Shown piece after piece: positions 21,701 through 34,186 of a stretch of DNA of 64,000 nucleotides (position 1 is its first letter; every line of letters starts with the position of its first letter). The notes under the pieces were generated by a model. The model saw only the letters and a list, made by a program, of their open reading frames with translations, searched no databases and was not told the DNA's origin. This DNA comes from Lunularia cruciata (Eukaryota; Streptophyta; Marchantiopsida; Lunulariales; Lunulariaceae): NCBI GenBank assembly GCA_948567375.1, contig OX419756.1:67000552-67064551 (forward strand). The letters run 5' to 3'. Both the position numbers and the translations under genes were made by a program.

Positions 21701-23659
21701 TCAGTAGCAGTTGGCAATGAAAGGCTTGACTATTCTTGTGAAGTCGTCCGTTCTTACGCCAAGTTTTAAGTCCACCTCACCCCCACCTAGCCAGAAAAAT
21801 TCTGGCTCAAGTTTGGCAATTGTATCGGCCATGATTACCTGCAGATTGTGTGAAGTTAGCATTTTACACAGACTGAACCTAAACTCAACAAGCTAAAAGC
21901 TCTCCCGACTTGCATAATGATTGCCATGTATGTTTAGTGGGTCAATGACGGATACTATTTCTTAGAAATGTATCTACATGTAAGACTCCGTGAAGTGGAT
22001 TACGGAGAGAATATTTCTCAAAATTTATCAGTGCAAACGTCCACTGCCTCTAGAAATCTAGTGATCCATCTTTTAAGTCTTCTTAGCGACAATGTCCCTT
22101 CAGATAATCATCCAATAACAGCATCTGGAGCAGAGACGCATTTAAATGAGACCAGGAAATTGTGCAGAAAGTACTAGATTCTCAGCTAGCGGGATGCGCA
22201 GACCAGCAAGTCGTTTATATACATGTTGCAGGTTGCGATTGAGAGCAAGTTCCATAGACTCACAGGAATGTCGGTGGCCATGCCAAACGGTGTAACGGCA
22301 TTATGCTCGAAACCCGTCAGCTTCTTCGACTCCTCCTCTGGTGCCAGCCTCACTGAAAAGTCAAATGTAAGGATGAGGTTCTGTTAACTGTAAGTCTCAT
22401 TTAACTAAAACTTATCTCTTAACTCGCTAATACAGGTTCAGAGGACTTTACTTTTTGATCGAATAAAACTCGCAAGTAGCCAAACTCTTTCTCTCTCCCT
22501 TGAAACCTTTGTACAGGCTCTGCCATCAGCAATCTTCGTTGTTGCGACGATTGCTGATGTGACATAAAGTCATAAAACACTCTCATGCCCACGATAAGGA
22601 CTGCGCAAGTGACCACAAGTAACTCCGTAGCTCAGAAACTTACTGTTAATTTGTTTCTTCGAGATTTTCCCATTATTCAACGAATAAATAAACTTCTTCA
22701 CTTTTTCCGCATTTAGCCTAGCAGTGTACTGTGCCACCCAGAAATCATATACAAACACATCAGGTAGAGGAAATAAGAAATTAAATAGCTTAGCAGTACA
22801 TTGAACGTCTTGATAACTTCAGAACACATGCCCTTCTGTACCTGAATGATAATCACATAGTACTTCGAGTAGTTTTGATTGCTGCAATCTCTTACACTCT
22901 CAGGTGCCTGAGTGTTGACCTGAAAAATGGAACACATTCATCTTACACATTAGCTTAAAATCTCGTGATTGGAGAAATCATTATTCAATCCATCTTCAAT
23001 TCCACGTAAACCAGGAGGACCAATTATATAGCTAGATAAACGTCTCCTGTAATCCAGCTTGTTTAATATTACTGTAAGGTCTGCAGGAACAAATCTTCGT
23101 CATCAGTCAGACTGATTAGAGCAAGCAATAAAACCGATTCATCAAACCAAGAGTCTATTCTGTTTCTTACCATCACAATGCTTTTGCACAAATGATCGAC
23201 AGACGCTGCTCCAAGCAGATCCCTTCGTTCTTCAAAAGATCTCGAGTAATAATCAGATGGAACACGCTTAAACAGAAACGTCGCACCAGCTGTGCTGAGA
23301 ATTTGGGTCAGACGTCTCTGAACGTCATTTCCATCTCCCTTCCGCTCAGAACTTGAGCTATCATCAATCTGACAACAGGATCCCTTCCCGGCACTCGAAT
23401 TTCCCTTCTCTGACTCCGGCTCCTGATTGTTTTCTACACTTTCCTCCCTCTTTCCATCTCCAAACGCCGACGATTCAAGCCTTCCTAGCACGGCAGACAC
23501 CTGACTCAAAATCACCGTTTGTCTGGACTCCAATCTGGCCAACTCTTCAGTGTGCATTTTCCTGGAGCAAAACGTGATCCTCTCCAGCAATGTAACCTGT
23601 CGTTTCTTCAACTCTTCAGCAGCAGCATGTGCATCTTGATCTAAACGAACAGAATCCAT
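21701..23659 (-). CDS. YbaK/aminoacyl-tRNA-synthetase-associated domain protein
   Basis: Five coding exons join in frame on the minus strand: 23659-23171, 22919-22842, 22728-22644, 22352-22264, 21838-21701, giving 292 residues. Residues 1-100 are a charged, coiled-coil-like region (repeated EELKKRQ and ELARLESRQ) and a Ser/Glu-rich linker. From about 125 the domain begins with FKRVPSDYY, ASVDHLCKSIVMV, then YYVIIIQYTARLNAEKV, LAPEEESKKLTGFEHNAVTPFG and the terminal WLGGGEVDLKLGVRTDDF. The last blocks fit the YbaK/ProX fold of trans-editing deacylases that hydrolyse mischarged tRNA. Plants have such a stand-alone protein with a coiled-coil front. I infer the role from the domain; substrate unknown. 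Acceptor and donor sites are all GT-AG. Confidence 0.8.
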
Positions 23660-24345
23660 GGCTCAATTCAAGCTATCTCAGAAGTCCAGCATTTCCTTTC
23701 CGTCCGTGCCCGTCATCCCTACATGAAATCTCAATTCCAACAATCTACCTCTCCATAAATTCCCACATTTCTTGCACTGCTGTGGAAACTGTGACATCTC
23801 AAATCGGAAAACCCCTCAAACCGCTTCTTTTCCACGGGTGCCATTACACCCGTGCAAAAGACTCTGTAGTCTTCCGTAATGCGCTTGGGGCAATGACGCA
23901 GTTAGTGAGGTGAAACCGAGACGCGTCAATTGCTGGTAATATTCTAGATTCATGACGATTCCCATGATTCCGATACGGATTTTTCATCAGACAACCATCG
24001 ATTTCGTGTTATGGACGATCAAATTTGTTAAAAGAAATATATATTCAAAAAAGTCGGCTCCGTTGCTAAACTAGCTCTTGTAAAAGAAGAAGAAAGAAGA
24101 AAGTATTTTAGATGAGATCTATAATATGAACAACGATTCATTAAAGGAAAATTCTTTCATAGATAAAATATTTTTTGTATAATAGTCTACTTAGAATATA
24201 AATATGAAATTGTAGACTGTATTCATCTAAAATATAATTAAAATTTTATTCGAAACTTGAGAATATTCTCTTTTTAAATTGAGATGTATAGAAGAAAATA
24301 TAGACCATTACAATTCTATGTTCCGGTCTCTCGGCTTTGGAAACA
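23660..24345. other. Upstream region of YbaK-domain gene and AT-rich spacer
   Basis: The first 280 bases are GC-moderate and probably hold the minus-strand promoter and leader. From about 23990 the DNA becomes strongly AT-rich up to the start of PHD-family copy 2. No B segment precedes the element start. Confidence 0.55.
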
Positions 24346-24752
24346 TGTCATGCCATTTGTAACATCGCACCTATATGGATCAAACTTTAGAGTAGTGGTG
24401 TTAGTAATCATGAGTATTTTTGTAGTTCCTCATAGACTACTTGTTTACGGTCAAATTTCGTGTTTGGAATATTGACTACATGGTGGGGCACACCGTCACT
24501 TAGCACCGTTTGCATCGTGAGATGTGCTGTCAATAGGACCGTTAGGGTTGGAGATTGGGGATATACATTCAAAGTGCAATTCTAGAGAGTTCACTTCTCT
24601 GATGTTGAGCCTTCAAGTTCCTGGCTATGGTAGATAGAGACCGGCAAACGTCATCTGGATTCTCTTAGCTAGAGTGGGTGTGACTTGATCGTAATCAATG
24701 CTCGGTTGTTTGTAGATTATTGAGTGACAAATCAAGTATTGATTTGATTACA
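24346..24752 (+). repeat. Terminal repeat A1 of copy 2
   Basis: Starts TGTCATGCCATTTGTA and ends GATTACA, followed by leader word TTAGAGAAGTGAGG. Aligns with A2 at 38055-38494, except for a deletion of about 28 bases near its end. Confidence 0.82.
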
Positions 24753-26179
24753 TTAGAGAAGTGAGGTAAGGGGGAAATCGGATGCAAGGACTGAAGGTGT
24801 TGGTGGTATCTCCAAGCTTTGCTGATCCTTGGTAGCTCAATCATGGTCCAAAGTTTCCCTAAGAGTGATCGCGTGTAGAAGGTCTTTGAATTGATCCAGA
24901 TTTGGCAGTGAGGCAAATGGTGTGCAGAAACCCTGGCCAAATTTTGAACAAAGAGAAATAATTTTCAAGCGGTAGTTGTGATTTTGAGTTCAAGGGGTGA
25001 AAGTAGGACCAATTTGGTACGAGTTGAGTTCAAAAAGTGAAATTGAAGGTGGAGTTGGGAATCCATCCATATGAATTTATGATTTAGAGAAACACATCTT
25101 TTCAATTTGGCTTGAGTGGAGAGTTAACAAAGGATTTGGTGGTCAACCAACTTTAGGGATTTATGTCCAATTTTTGCTAGAGTTTACGTCAGATTTTGGC
25201 CAGATTTGGAGAGGGTTCGAAGTGGTAGATTTTGGCTTGAGTTGGAGGAGCTTGGCCAGATTGGAGGAATTTTGCCAGATTTGGAGTGGGTTTGAAGTGG
25301 CAAGAAGAAAGGCCTCATTTGGCTAAATTTTGACATTTAGAGGCTTCGAGGCATAAGGTTGTGTGCTATAAGAGGCTACAAAGGGCCAACAAGCCAGCTT
25401 GTTGGCGTGAGGCTAGCTAATTTAGAGTAGCTAATTTTGGTCATTGTTTGGCAAAATATGCCGACCTTGCTAAATTGTGCACAATAAGGTTTGGTCCTTA
25501 GATCTTTGGTTTCTAGACTAGCACCCTAGCCAATAAGTCCACACTCACTTGTTGTCCTAGTGGTTGTTCAATTATTATCTATACACATGTAGCTTTGGCT
25601 AGGAGAGACAGTTTGATCTCATTCTTGGTGATCCTAGTAGCATATGAAGAAGATAACTCATATTATGTTAAATGCCAAATGATTGCATATTCAGTCTAGT
25701 GTTGATTTATGAGATGTAGGGTTTTAGTTTAGATTTCTTATGATTGGACCCCCTCCAATCTTTACTTCCTATTTGTGCACAATGTTTGTGTGAGGTGCCT
25801 TGACTTTAGAGCGTTGGTGCTCTAGTATGCTCTCAATAGTGAGGCTGGAGTGATGACCAGTAGACTACCTATGTTTCTCTTTGGTGAGGCAAGAAGTGAT
25901 GATTTGCCATGAGAGTGCATGTTGTGATGGTAGGTTATAGGTTGCACTTTCTCCTAGTGTAGTTCTCATAGTTAGAGCTACATTAGTGGGTGACATTTGG
26001 TTGGTAAGTTGACACTTGGTGGGGTATTTGGGGTGGTTCCAATTACGGGTTGCAATTTTTGGTTACTTTGTCATGACCAAGTTCTTTGGGGATTCCTGAG
26101 GAGATATCACTACAGTACACAATGGGTTTACTCAGAGTGGCACTCAATATCAACTTGTATCTTAGGTCCTAGTGATGCA

Positions 26180-27365
26180 AGAGATTGACTCTAAGTTGGA
26201 GTTTGACGCAAGAGCTTATGCAATTGAGAGGGTACTTGGTGTGTCCACACTGTTGTTGTGAGACATGGACAAAATTTATGGGGCCTCTAAAGGTCCCCAA
26301 GCATTACTTTGGTATAGTGGGTATGATTGAGTTGGATGACTTCATCGAGGAGTTTGATAGTTGTGATCTGTAGCATATGCGGAACCCAACTTTGTTCATA
26401 CTCTTCATGGCATGGAAGGGGTTGTTTCAGCACTTGGAGGGTCCACCAATGGACAACTACCATGAGTTCAAGAGAGCTCACTTGGAGGAGATCAAGCTAT
26501 GGAGATAGTATTGGTCTTCGAACTTTATCTCCATCATTTTAGGCTTAGTTTCTAGGGGTAGATCGGTTGTACCCATGAGTTCTACTTCTATTAGCATTGG
26601 TGGATTGGTCCATTCATAGTAGCACTTGGAGATGATGCTACTATGAATGGAGGTACTACTACATGAGATGATGTAGTATTGGGGTTTAACCCCATGGTGG
26701 AGTTCTTCCAATGTCCACCGTCCTTGGTAAAAACTACCAAGGAGTGTGGACTGACAAGTTGAGGAGCTTGGAGGAGTTCTAGTGGAAGGCTGAAGAGAGC
26801 CTACACGAGGCATACACTCACATGAGACGGCTGATCAGTTTTACACAAGGAGTTACTGAGGCCCAAGCAGTCCAGTTTTGGTATGGGATATTGGACAAGG
26901 AGTGACATATTGACATATTGTGACATAAAGTCCATGATGTTGCGTTGTTACATGCTACTTTGCCTACTTTGGTCTTTGGTTTGGTTTAGTGTATTGAGCT
27001 CATCATGGTGGAAGAAAGAGTGGTGATATTTGGATTTGGTAGGGAGACCTCATCCACAATTGTTACTTCTTCTAGAGTGCAGTAAAGTGCACAACGCCAT
27101 GTTGGTTTCCAAGGATAGGGTGGACAGCCCAGATCCTATGGAGCAAGTGGAGGGCCTATTGTAGCTAGACCTTTACCTTCATTTTTGGGTCAGAAACAGC
27201 CAATGAATGGTGGTGTTGCTTGTTGGACTTGTGGTGGACCTCACCATAGGAGAGAGTGCAATTAGGACAACAGACTTGATACTTCTGGTGCATCACAACC
27301 AACATAGAGACAATGTGAGCATTGCCATAGACTTGGTCACACCAATGACTAATGCGTTGACACCT
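26180..27365 (+). pseudogene. Gag of PHD-family copy 2
   Basis: Shares blocks with the copy A gag: IELDDFIEEFDS, NPTLFILFMAWKGLFQHLEGPPMDNYHEF, and HLEEIKLWR followed by the same TAG stop. Two zinc knuckles follow: CWTCGGPHHRREC near 27222 and CEHCHRLGHTND-stop-C near 27315 (C-X2-C-X4-H-X4-C, with Gln changed to a stop). Frameshifts throughout. Confidence 0.82.
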
Positions 27366-28300
27366 ACACTTGGAGTTACGGAGTGGTAAAGTTGCTATGA
27401 AAGGTGGTAGAGGAGCTCCAAGTCATGGAGGACAAGGTGGTAGAGGTAGCGGTAGAAGATCCACACCTAGTATGGATGCAATACCTACCCTTACTTTTGA
27501 TATAGCCATGGCTACTCACCTTGAGCAGTTGGAGCAGAGATTGGCTAGTATGGCCATAGCTTAGAGGAGATCAAATTTGGGTGTTGAAGCTTCCACCTCA
27601 TATGTTGGTGCTAGAGACGTCTTGGATTTCATGTGCAAAGCAACACAAGTGGATGTATATGCCACAATGACTAAATATGTAGTACATGCTCCAAAGCCTA
27701 GAGGAGCATAAGTGGAGTTGGACCCACAAAGAGGAGAGGTTGGTAGACAAGTCAAAATTCTCAATCTTTTACACTCTCTAAGGCACTACAAACAACATCC
27801 ATGGCTCTTAGACATCCTAGTGCAAGTGTGGTAGGTGGTGATGTGGTTGCATGATGGACTACCTACTAGTCAACCACCTACTACTACACAAACTAAGTCT
27901 AGTACAATGTTGGAGCGGCTTAATTGATTATGTGCTTTCTATTATTCTCAACTAGTGACATGTTTACCTTAGAAGTTGACCCAACCTCAATGTTTCGGTT
28001 GGCTACCATGCTTTGTAAGAGTAAGGATGATGTGATCCTTACTCCTAGAGTAAAGGTAGTTGATAGTGTAGCGGACTTGGTTGGGGAGCATGGGATCCGC
28101 TTAGTGACCAATGGTTTATGGGAGGTAGCAATGGCTAGATTGGAGGAGTTACCAACTAGACTGGCCTTTGAACAAGCGCAGTTTACACCTATGGTTGTCT
28201 TGTTGGATAACCAAAGGGGGATTTTTCATTTGGTGGGACTTTCAAGGAACCTAGTTGGACAGCCCAGAGCCACTTTCCCACACTTATGAGTTTCCCAAGC
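27366..28300 (+). pseudogene. Gag-pol linker of PHD-family copy 2
   Basis: A glycine/arginine-rich stretch (GRGAPSHGGQGGRGSGRRS) is followed by a heptad-like LEQLEQRLASMAIA segment and EASTSYVGARDVLDF. The same blocks occur at 44950-45290 in copy 3. The RGG-like part may bind nucleic acid. The protease proper is largely deleted in this copy. Confidence 0.6.
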
Positions 28301-28697
28301 TCTCATGCTTTCAAAGAGGGAGGTCCTTGACTTGTTTGTGACTCACAATTACAAGAATTGGTAGAGCACAACGTTGATGAGAGAGAGCAAGCAATAGGAT
28401 TTTGCACTGGTATTATTATTGTTCCAACAATGTCAGAGGCATCCAAGCATCATGTGTTAGGTTAGGCTATGGACTTGAACTATTTGACTTGGATTGTGAG
28501 CCTTGGTTTGGTAAAGTAGCATAGGATGCACTTAATAAGCATCACCATTCAGACACTTCTAAGCTTTGTGCCTATCAAGACGATTGAGGCACATGTTGGA
28601 GCGATGGACCAAGTGGACATAGCCAATGGCTACTAGGGAGAATGATCTACTTGGAGTCTATCCAAGTAAGCATGGTCTACTTGGATTACACCCTTGG

Positions 28698-29109
28698 TGT
28701 AAAAGTCCAAGGCTGAGGAGAGAAATAGGAGAATGGAAGCTCACATTGGGACACTTGAATGAGGGAAAACTCCAAATGCATAGCATGAGCTTTGGCTCCT
28801 ATATTTATAGGGATCATACAAGGCTCTTGAGAAGCTTCTCAAGAAGCTTCCTTGAGCTGCTTTCTTGGAGTGCAAGCCAAGATAATTAGGAAGCTTCTCA
28901 AGAAGCTTCCTTCCAGAAGTCACTTACTTGGCGTGCAAGCTAAGCTAGTTAGAACCTTCTAGAAGATACTTACTTGAGGTGCAAGCTAAGCTAGCCGGGA
29001 AGCTTCCCAAGAAGCTTCCTAGATACTTATGGAATATTCTAGGCTAATTTGTCTTATTTGCTACTTTGTTAGCCCTACTAACTTTGTCGCTAAACTCCAT
29101 ATTATTACA
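28698..29109 (-). repeat. 3' LTR of nested chromovirus 2
   Basis: 412 bp, TGTAATA to TTTTACA (minus). It has a TATA box (rc CTATAAATATAGG near 28800), GAAGCTTC words just upstream of it and a decayed three-unit pattern (TTATGGAATATTC) near 29028. Confidence 0.92.
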
Positions 29110-29152
29110 TATTCCCCCACCACTAGTTGGTGATGTCCTTGTTGCCATTTCA

Positions 29153-29449
29153 ACTTTCAAACTCTTGGATGGCCATCTGTGAATTTTGGAGGTGAGAAAG
29201 AGGTTCCAATGTGGCATCATGAAGGGGATACCCTTTCCAAAGGACCTTGTACTCCTTATGTTGTTGGCATCCTTGTTGAATATGGCGACGTGCAAGGATA
29301 CGATCAACTTTGTACGCCTCAAGATTATTGATAGGGATGGGAGGAGGAAGAGGTTGGACACAAGAGGAAAAAGAAGATGGATTAGGTACAAAGGGTTTCA
29401 ACGATAGGGTGAATGTGCATATGACAAGGTAAGGCAAGTTGATAAACAA
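29153..29449 (-). pseudogene. Chromodomain of chromovirus 2
   Basis: Open frame on the minus strand through the end of integrase (LKPFVPNPSSFSSC) into the chromodomain: EAYKVDRIL, KEYKVLWKGYPLHDATLEPLSHL. One core aromatic (ATWEP) is Leu here. Continuity from integrase into chromodomain confirms the layout inferred for copy 1. Confidence 0.9.
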
Positions 29450-29491
29450 ACAAGAGAGATAATTTAGATGACCTCAAAGGGTCCTATCCAA

Positions 29492-30138
29492 TTAGGGGCA
29501 GTTAATGAATTGGTTATGAAGTGGGAAGGGTAGGTTACTAGAAGATAACATGACTTTATCACCAACTTCAAATGTGAGATCACAATGATGGTGATCCGCA
29601 TATTGTTTTTGACAATTCTGAGCAACAAGGAGGTGAGATTTGGCTTGTTGGAGAGATTGGGATATGGTGGTCAAGAAGGTTGAAGTATGAGGGACATGAG
29701 ATGGAGGAGGAGGAGTAAGAAGAGAATTTGGAACAAGCAGATCTTGGCTAAAATTGAGAAATAAGGGAGAAAATCCGGTGCTTGTCTGTTTGGAATTATT
29801 GTAGGTAAATTCTACAACTGCAAGACATTCATCCCATTTGGTATGGTGGACATTGATGAAGGCATGCAACATATCTTCCAATGTATGATTTGCGCGTTCG
29901 GTGTGTCCATCAGTTTGAGGATGATAGCAATGGACAAAGCAAGCTTGGTATTGAGTATTTGGAAGAGTGCTTGCCAAAACTTCCCAATGAATTGAGGATC
30001 ACGGTTGGAGATGAGTATACGTGGCATCCCATGATGCTTGAAGACACTGTCAAAGTAGATTTGTGCTAAGGTTGGAGCATCTACGGTATCAAAGGTTGGT
30101 GCCAAGTGGATTTTCTTATTGAGCTTATCCACAAACAC
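29492..30138 (-). pseudogene. Integrase of chromovirus 2
   Basis: Frames 30138-29812 and 29977-29492. Core motifs: FVDKLNKKIHLAPTFDTVDA, LISNRDPQF (Asn at the second catalytic Asp, as in copy 1) and YHPQTDGHTERANHTLEDML (catalytic Glu retained). A frameshift lies between the two frames. Confidence 0.88.
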
Positions 30139-30154
30139 TGCAATTGCTATGTGT

Positions 30155-30704
30155 CCTTGCTTTGTCTAAGGTAAGGATGTGATGAGATCCAAGCTCACGT
30201 GTTCTCATCAAGTGGATGGAATGAGGAGTGGTTGAAGAAGTCCACTCGGCTTTTGGTTGCTAGCCTTGTTACATTGGCAACTCTCACACAATCGGAGCAA
30301 CTCTCACACAATCAGACAAACTCTCAAACATTTCATGTCATTTTGGGCCACCACCATTGGTGTTGGAGGTTACACAAGGTCTTGTCCACACCCATGTGCC
30401 CAACTATTGATAAATCATGGGCTTCTTATCCTTGCTTTGTCTAAGGTAAGGATGTGATGAGATCCAAGCTCACGTGTTCTCATCAAGTGGATGGAATGAG
30501 GAGTGGTTGAAGGAGTCCACTTGGCTTTCGGTTGCTAGCCTTGTTACATTAGCAACTCTCATATAATTGGAGCAACTCTCACACAATCAGACAAACTCTC
30601 AAACATTTCATGTCATGTTGGGCCACCACCATTGGTGTTGGAGGGTGCACAAGGTCTTATCCACACCCATGTTCCCAACTATTGATAAATCATGGGCTTC
30701 TTGA
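30155..30704 (-). repeat. Tandem duplication, period 275 bp, in integrase N-terminal region
   Basis: The word CCTTGCTTTGTCTAAGGTAAGG occurs at 30155 and again at 30430, and the following sequence repeats with few changes. Smaller reiterations of CAACTCTCACACAAT occur inside each unit. Copy 1 has a single unit at 6640-6890. Confidence 0.85.
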
Positions 30705-31019
30705 AGGCGTACAAGTCAAAGATCACCTTTGGCTGAAAAACAGATCCAGTCCTCATAGAATAGAAGGCCTTCCTTGAAACAAAAGGTGTTGTACTTCTTG
30801 TTGCACGTTGTAAGATGACCATGTACCATTTGGAAGAAGTGATCTTGTTGTAGAGCTGATCGAAACTTGTTTTGGACCTTGGAGTCAATTGACCGTCTTA
30901 ATTGTTGTCGTCATGAGAGGAAAAGACTTCAAATCAGGTAGTTGTGATAGAGCATCAGGGATGACATGGAACCAACCAGGTTTGTACTCAAGTTTGATGT
31001 CAAAAAATTGGAGTTGTTC

Positions 31020-31436
31020 CTCCCATTGATGATGTCAACTCTTCATGTGTTCCAAGTGTAAGGTCTACAACAATAGTTTGTGATTAGTTTGCATGATCAC
31101 TTGTTTTCCCAAGAGGTAGTGCCTCCATACCTTGGTGGCATATACCATTGCAAGTTGTTCTTGGTCTCAAGAAGAGTAATTTCTTTCAGCTATATTTAGT
31201 TGGCAACACACAAAGGCAATGGGATGTAGTCCATCTGGAAATTCTTGTTGCAACACGGCTCCAATTGCAAAGTTAGAAGCATCAAAATTAACCATACAGT
31301 GTAGCTGAGGATCATACAATTGAAGGATGGGTCTTGAAGACACTATATGTTTCAACTTCGGGAATGCTTCTTTGTGCTTGGTGGTCCTTTGAAAGCTCAA
31401 GTTCTTCCCCAAGAGGTCAGTCAATGGTGCAGCCAC
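31020..31436 (-). pseudogene. RNase H of chromovirus 2
   Basis: Frame 31436-31167 reads MAAPLTDLLGKNLSFQ, then MVNFDASNFAIGAVLQQEFPDG (first catalytic Asp region, NFDAS) and HPIAFVCCQLNIAERNYSS. It is interrupted after that by a stop near 31167. Confidence 0.85.
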
Positions 31437-31439
31437 ATG

Positions 31440-32240
31440 AGCATAATAATGAATGAACTATTGGCAAAAACTAGCCAATCCATTAAATGCCTGTACTTTT
31501 GTAGCATCCTTCAAAGTAGGCCAATCAATAATGGCCTTGATTTTCTCCTCTTCCATCTTGATCCTCTTTGATGAGACCTTGTGACCCAAGAAGGTAACTT
31601 CTTTTTGCCAAAAGGTACACTTTGACTTCTTGCAGTAAAACTTCCATTGTTGTAGTTGTCTTAGGACTTCTCACACATGATTCATGTGTCATGCCTCTCT
31701 CTTGCTAAAGATTAAGATATCATCCAAGAACACCACCATGTACCAATCCAATAGTCTATCCAACACCCAATGCATCTGATCAATGAAGACTGTTGGAGCA
31801 TTAGTGAGCCCAAAAGGTAGAACTCTTCACTCGAAATGCCCATACCTTGTGTGAAAAATAGTCTTTTGCACATCCTCCCTATCAATGGAGATTTACCAAT
31901 AGCCACTACAAAGATCCAGCTTGGAAAATTATCATGCTTCACTCAATTGATCAAGTAAGTCATCAATCTGAGGCAAGGGATATGCATTCTTCACTATTTG
32001 CTTATTGAGCCCATGATAATCAATATAGAAATGAAGTCCTCCATCCTTCTTTGGAACAAATAATACCAGTGCTCCCCAAGGAGAGTACTATGTTGTAGGA
32101 AGTCCTTCTCCAACAACTCTGTAAGTATTGTTTGCAACTCCTCTTACTCCTTTGGTGAGAGTCTATAGATTGGTCTACTCATTAGAGTACTCCTTGCCAA
32201 TAACTCAATCTTGAAGGACTTACCATGATTGGAGGGTAAT
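31440..32240 (-). pseudogene. Reverse transcriptase of chromovirus 2
   Basis: Block-by-block match to the RT of copy 1 (7613-8450) with more stops: the palm strands, the LPFGLTNA-like word and the FLDDIL box can be followed on the minus strand near 31740-31700. Not coding. Confidence 0.82.
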
Positions 32241-32282
32241 CCTTCAGCAGATCTTCCAAAAACATGTCCGCAAACTCCTTAA

Positions 32283-32999
32283 CTATTTGATCAACCCTTG
32301 CTTGATGAGGCTCTTGGCTCTCCCCAGTCCTTGGGCAATTGGCTTGATCCATACCGCAAAAATAGACTTATCTTCCTCCAAAGCTTGCTCTATGGCTGCT
32401 TCACTAACAAACTTCCTATCTAGAGACTCGTCTCTCTTCAAAGCTTGCTCCATGGTTTCCTTCCTAGCAAACTTCCCATCTTGGGGCTCCTCTCCCTTCA
32501 AGGCATGCTCTATGGCTACCTTCTCAACAAACTTCCCATCCTAAGACTGACTATTCTTAGGTGTCTTACTCAGAGGTGCCAAACAACCTAATCAGAAATT
32601 CCTACCTTGGTGTTGTACTTGAATTTTTTGTCATGTCCAATCAAATTAAACCTTATGATGATCAAGCCAAGGTAGCCCTAAAATGACATCATAGTGTAGA
32701 GGTGCCACTACAAACCTCATACACTCCAAATACTCCTTCCCAATCTTAAAAGTAACAAGATGTGAGGTATAGAATGCAGAACCCTTTCTACCATCCACCA
32801 TTATCAATCTACTTCCAATCACTAGATTCATAGGTATACCCAATTCTTTTACTACTTGCACAGACATGCAATTCTTTGAACTTCCATAATCAACCAAAAT
32901 CCTACAACTCCAATTAGATATTGTACCTTGCAAGTGAAGCAAACTTGCATAGGTCAAGCCTTCAATCCCATTGGAACTAATCAAGCTCCCAGTAGGCAA
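32283..32999 (-). pseudogene. Protease and spacer of chromovirus 2
   Basis: Frame 32999-32646 has RILVDYGSSKNCMSVQ, where the D-S-G triad reads D-Y-G, then MNLVIGSRLIMVDGRK and ILGLPWLDHHKV. A Lys/Glu-rich spacer with repeated DGKF words follows (32501-32283). Confidence 0.85.
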
Positions 33000-33930
33000 C
33001 TCAAGATCTTCTACTAGGATTCCTCATTTCCTTGATCATTCTATTCCACAAACTCCATCTGGGCAACTTATCGAGGTCATCCGTTCCTAAGTGGACATTC
33101 CACAATGCAATGTCCAACTTGGTGACAATAAAAACATCCTCCATTTTGTCACAATCTTTCTCTATCTATTGTACCAAGCGGTTTCTATTGGATAGCATCA
33201 ATCTCCATTGGTGCCGGTTCTTCCACCCGTGCGTAGTGTATTGGTAGGCTTTGTGTAGGTCAAGGTCAAGACCAAGTTGTTGCAACCAAGGAATCAAAGC
33301 GCTCAACCAATTGCATGGCTTCTTTTACGTTTTGTGGCTCCCCTATGGTCACCTCTAATTTGGTTTGTGACTTCAATCCCCACAAAAATTGATCTAGAAC
33401 TTCACCTTCTTTTATATCTAGAATTTGCATGATGATGTTCTAAAATTGTGTGATGTAGCTCCTTATAGAGCCAATCGGCTTCAACTTTGCCCATTTATCT
33501 TGTGCGGCTTGGATGGTATTTATAGTTTAAAATTGACCAAGTATTGCATCCTTGAATTCTACCCATGTCAAAATAGGTGCAACAATCTGTCGTTCAGCTT
33601 GCTCCACTCGGAACCGCCATCAAAGTTTTTCCACACCATCCAATTGGCTAGAAGCCAAGAGAATCTATTTTTGTTCATCTTGAAGATTGGTGGCTTCAAA
33701 GTAACATTTGCAACCAAACACAAAATTCTCCATGTGCCCAGAAGATTCTTGCCTTCAAAAATCTTGGGTTTTGGAAATTGGATGTCATTTTCTCCATCTC
33801 AAACAGGTGCTCTCTCTATACGTTCCTATCGTTGCTGGTCTTGTTCATTTGACAATTGAGTAAGGTGCTTGATTTGTTGTTGCATCGCAAGGATAATGTC
33901 TGGTATTGCTGCTATAGCTACTACTCTATC
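33000..33930 (-). pseudogene. Gag of chromovirus 2
   Basis: Minus-strand counterpart of 9190-10093, with the same zinc-knuckle region (near 33140-33090) and gag core, broken by frameshifts and stops. Confidence 0.75.
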
Positions 33931-34173
33931 CCATTACTCCCAATTTATCTAATTGATTAACACATAGATGCAGCATGTCCACCTTTCTCCATAAGTTACA
34001 ACCGGAAGTATCAAGGGTTCCTTAGACAAAGTGATCATATGTAGAAAATCCTGCCCAAAGCACGAGGTGATGAATTGTGTGAAACAATGCTTGGGTAATA
34101 TTTGGACATGAAAATCCCAATGGTTTGGTGGAAGTGGATTTGGTGGTCCATAAATTCCATCCATCTCATTCTT

Positions 34174-34185
34174 GCTCTGATACCA
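34174..34185 (-). other. Primer-binding site, initiator-Met tRNA
   Basis: TGGTATCAGAGC on the minus strand, one base from the 5' LTR, identical to that of copy 1. Confidence 0.93.
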
Positions 34186-34186
34186 A

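Noticed and set aside
24250-24275. GAAACTTGA-AATATTCT occurs before copy 2 and after it (38608), possibly a target duplication
   Set aside because: It is 70 bases away from the left end but 8 bases from the right end and lies in AT-rich DNA; not a credible duplication.
26287-26542. Several 60-70 codon frames on both strands over the gag region
   Set aside because: They are alternative-frame readings of decayed gag; only the frame with conserved gag blocks was kept.
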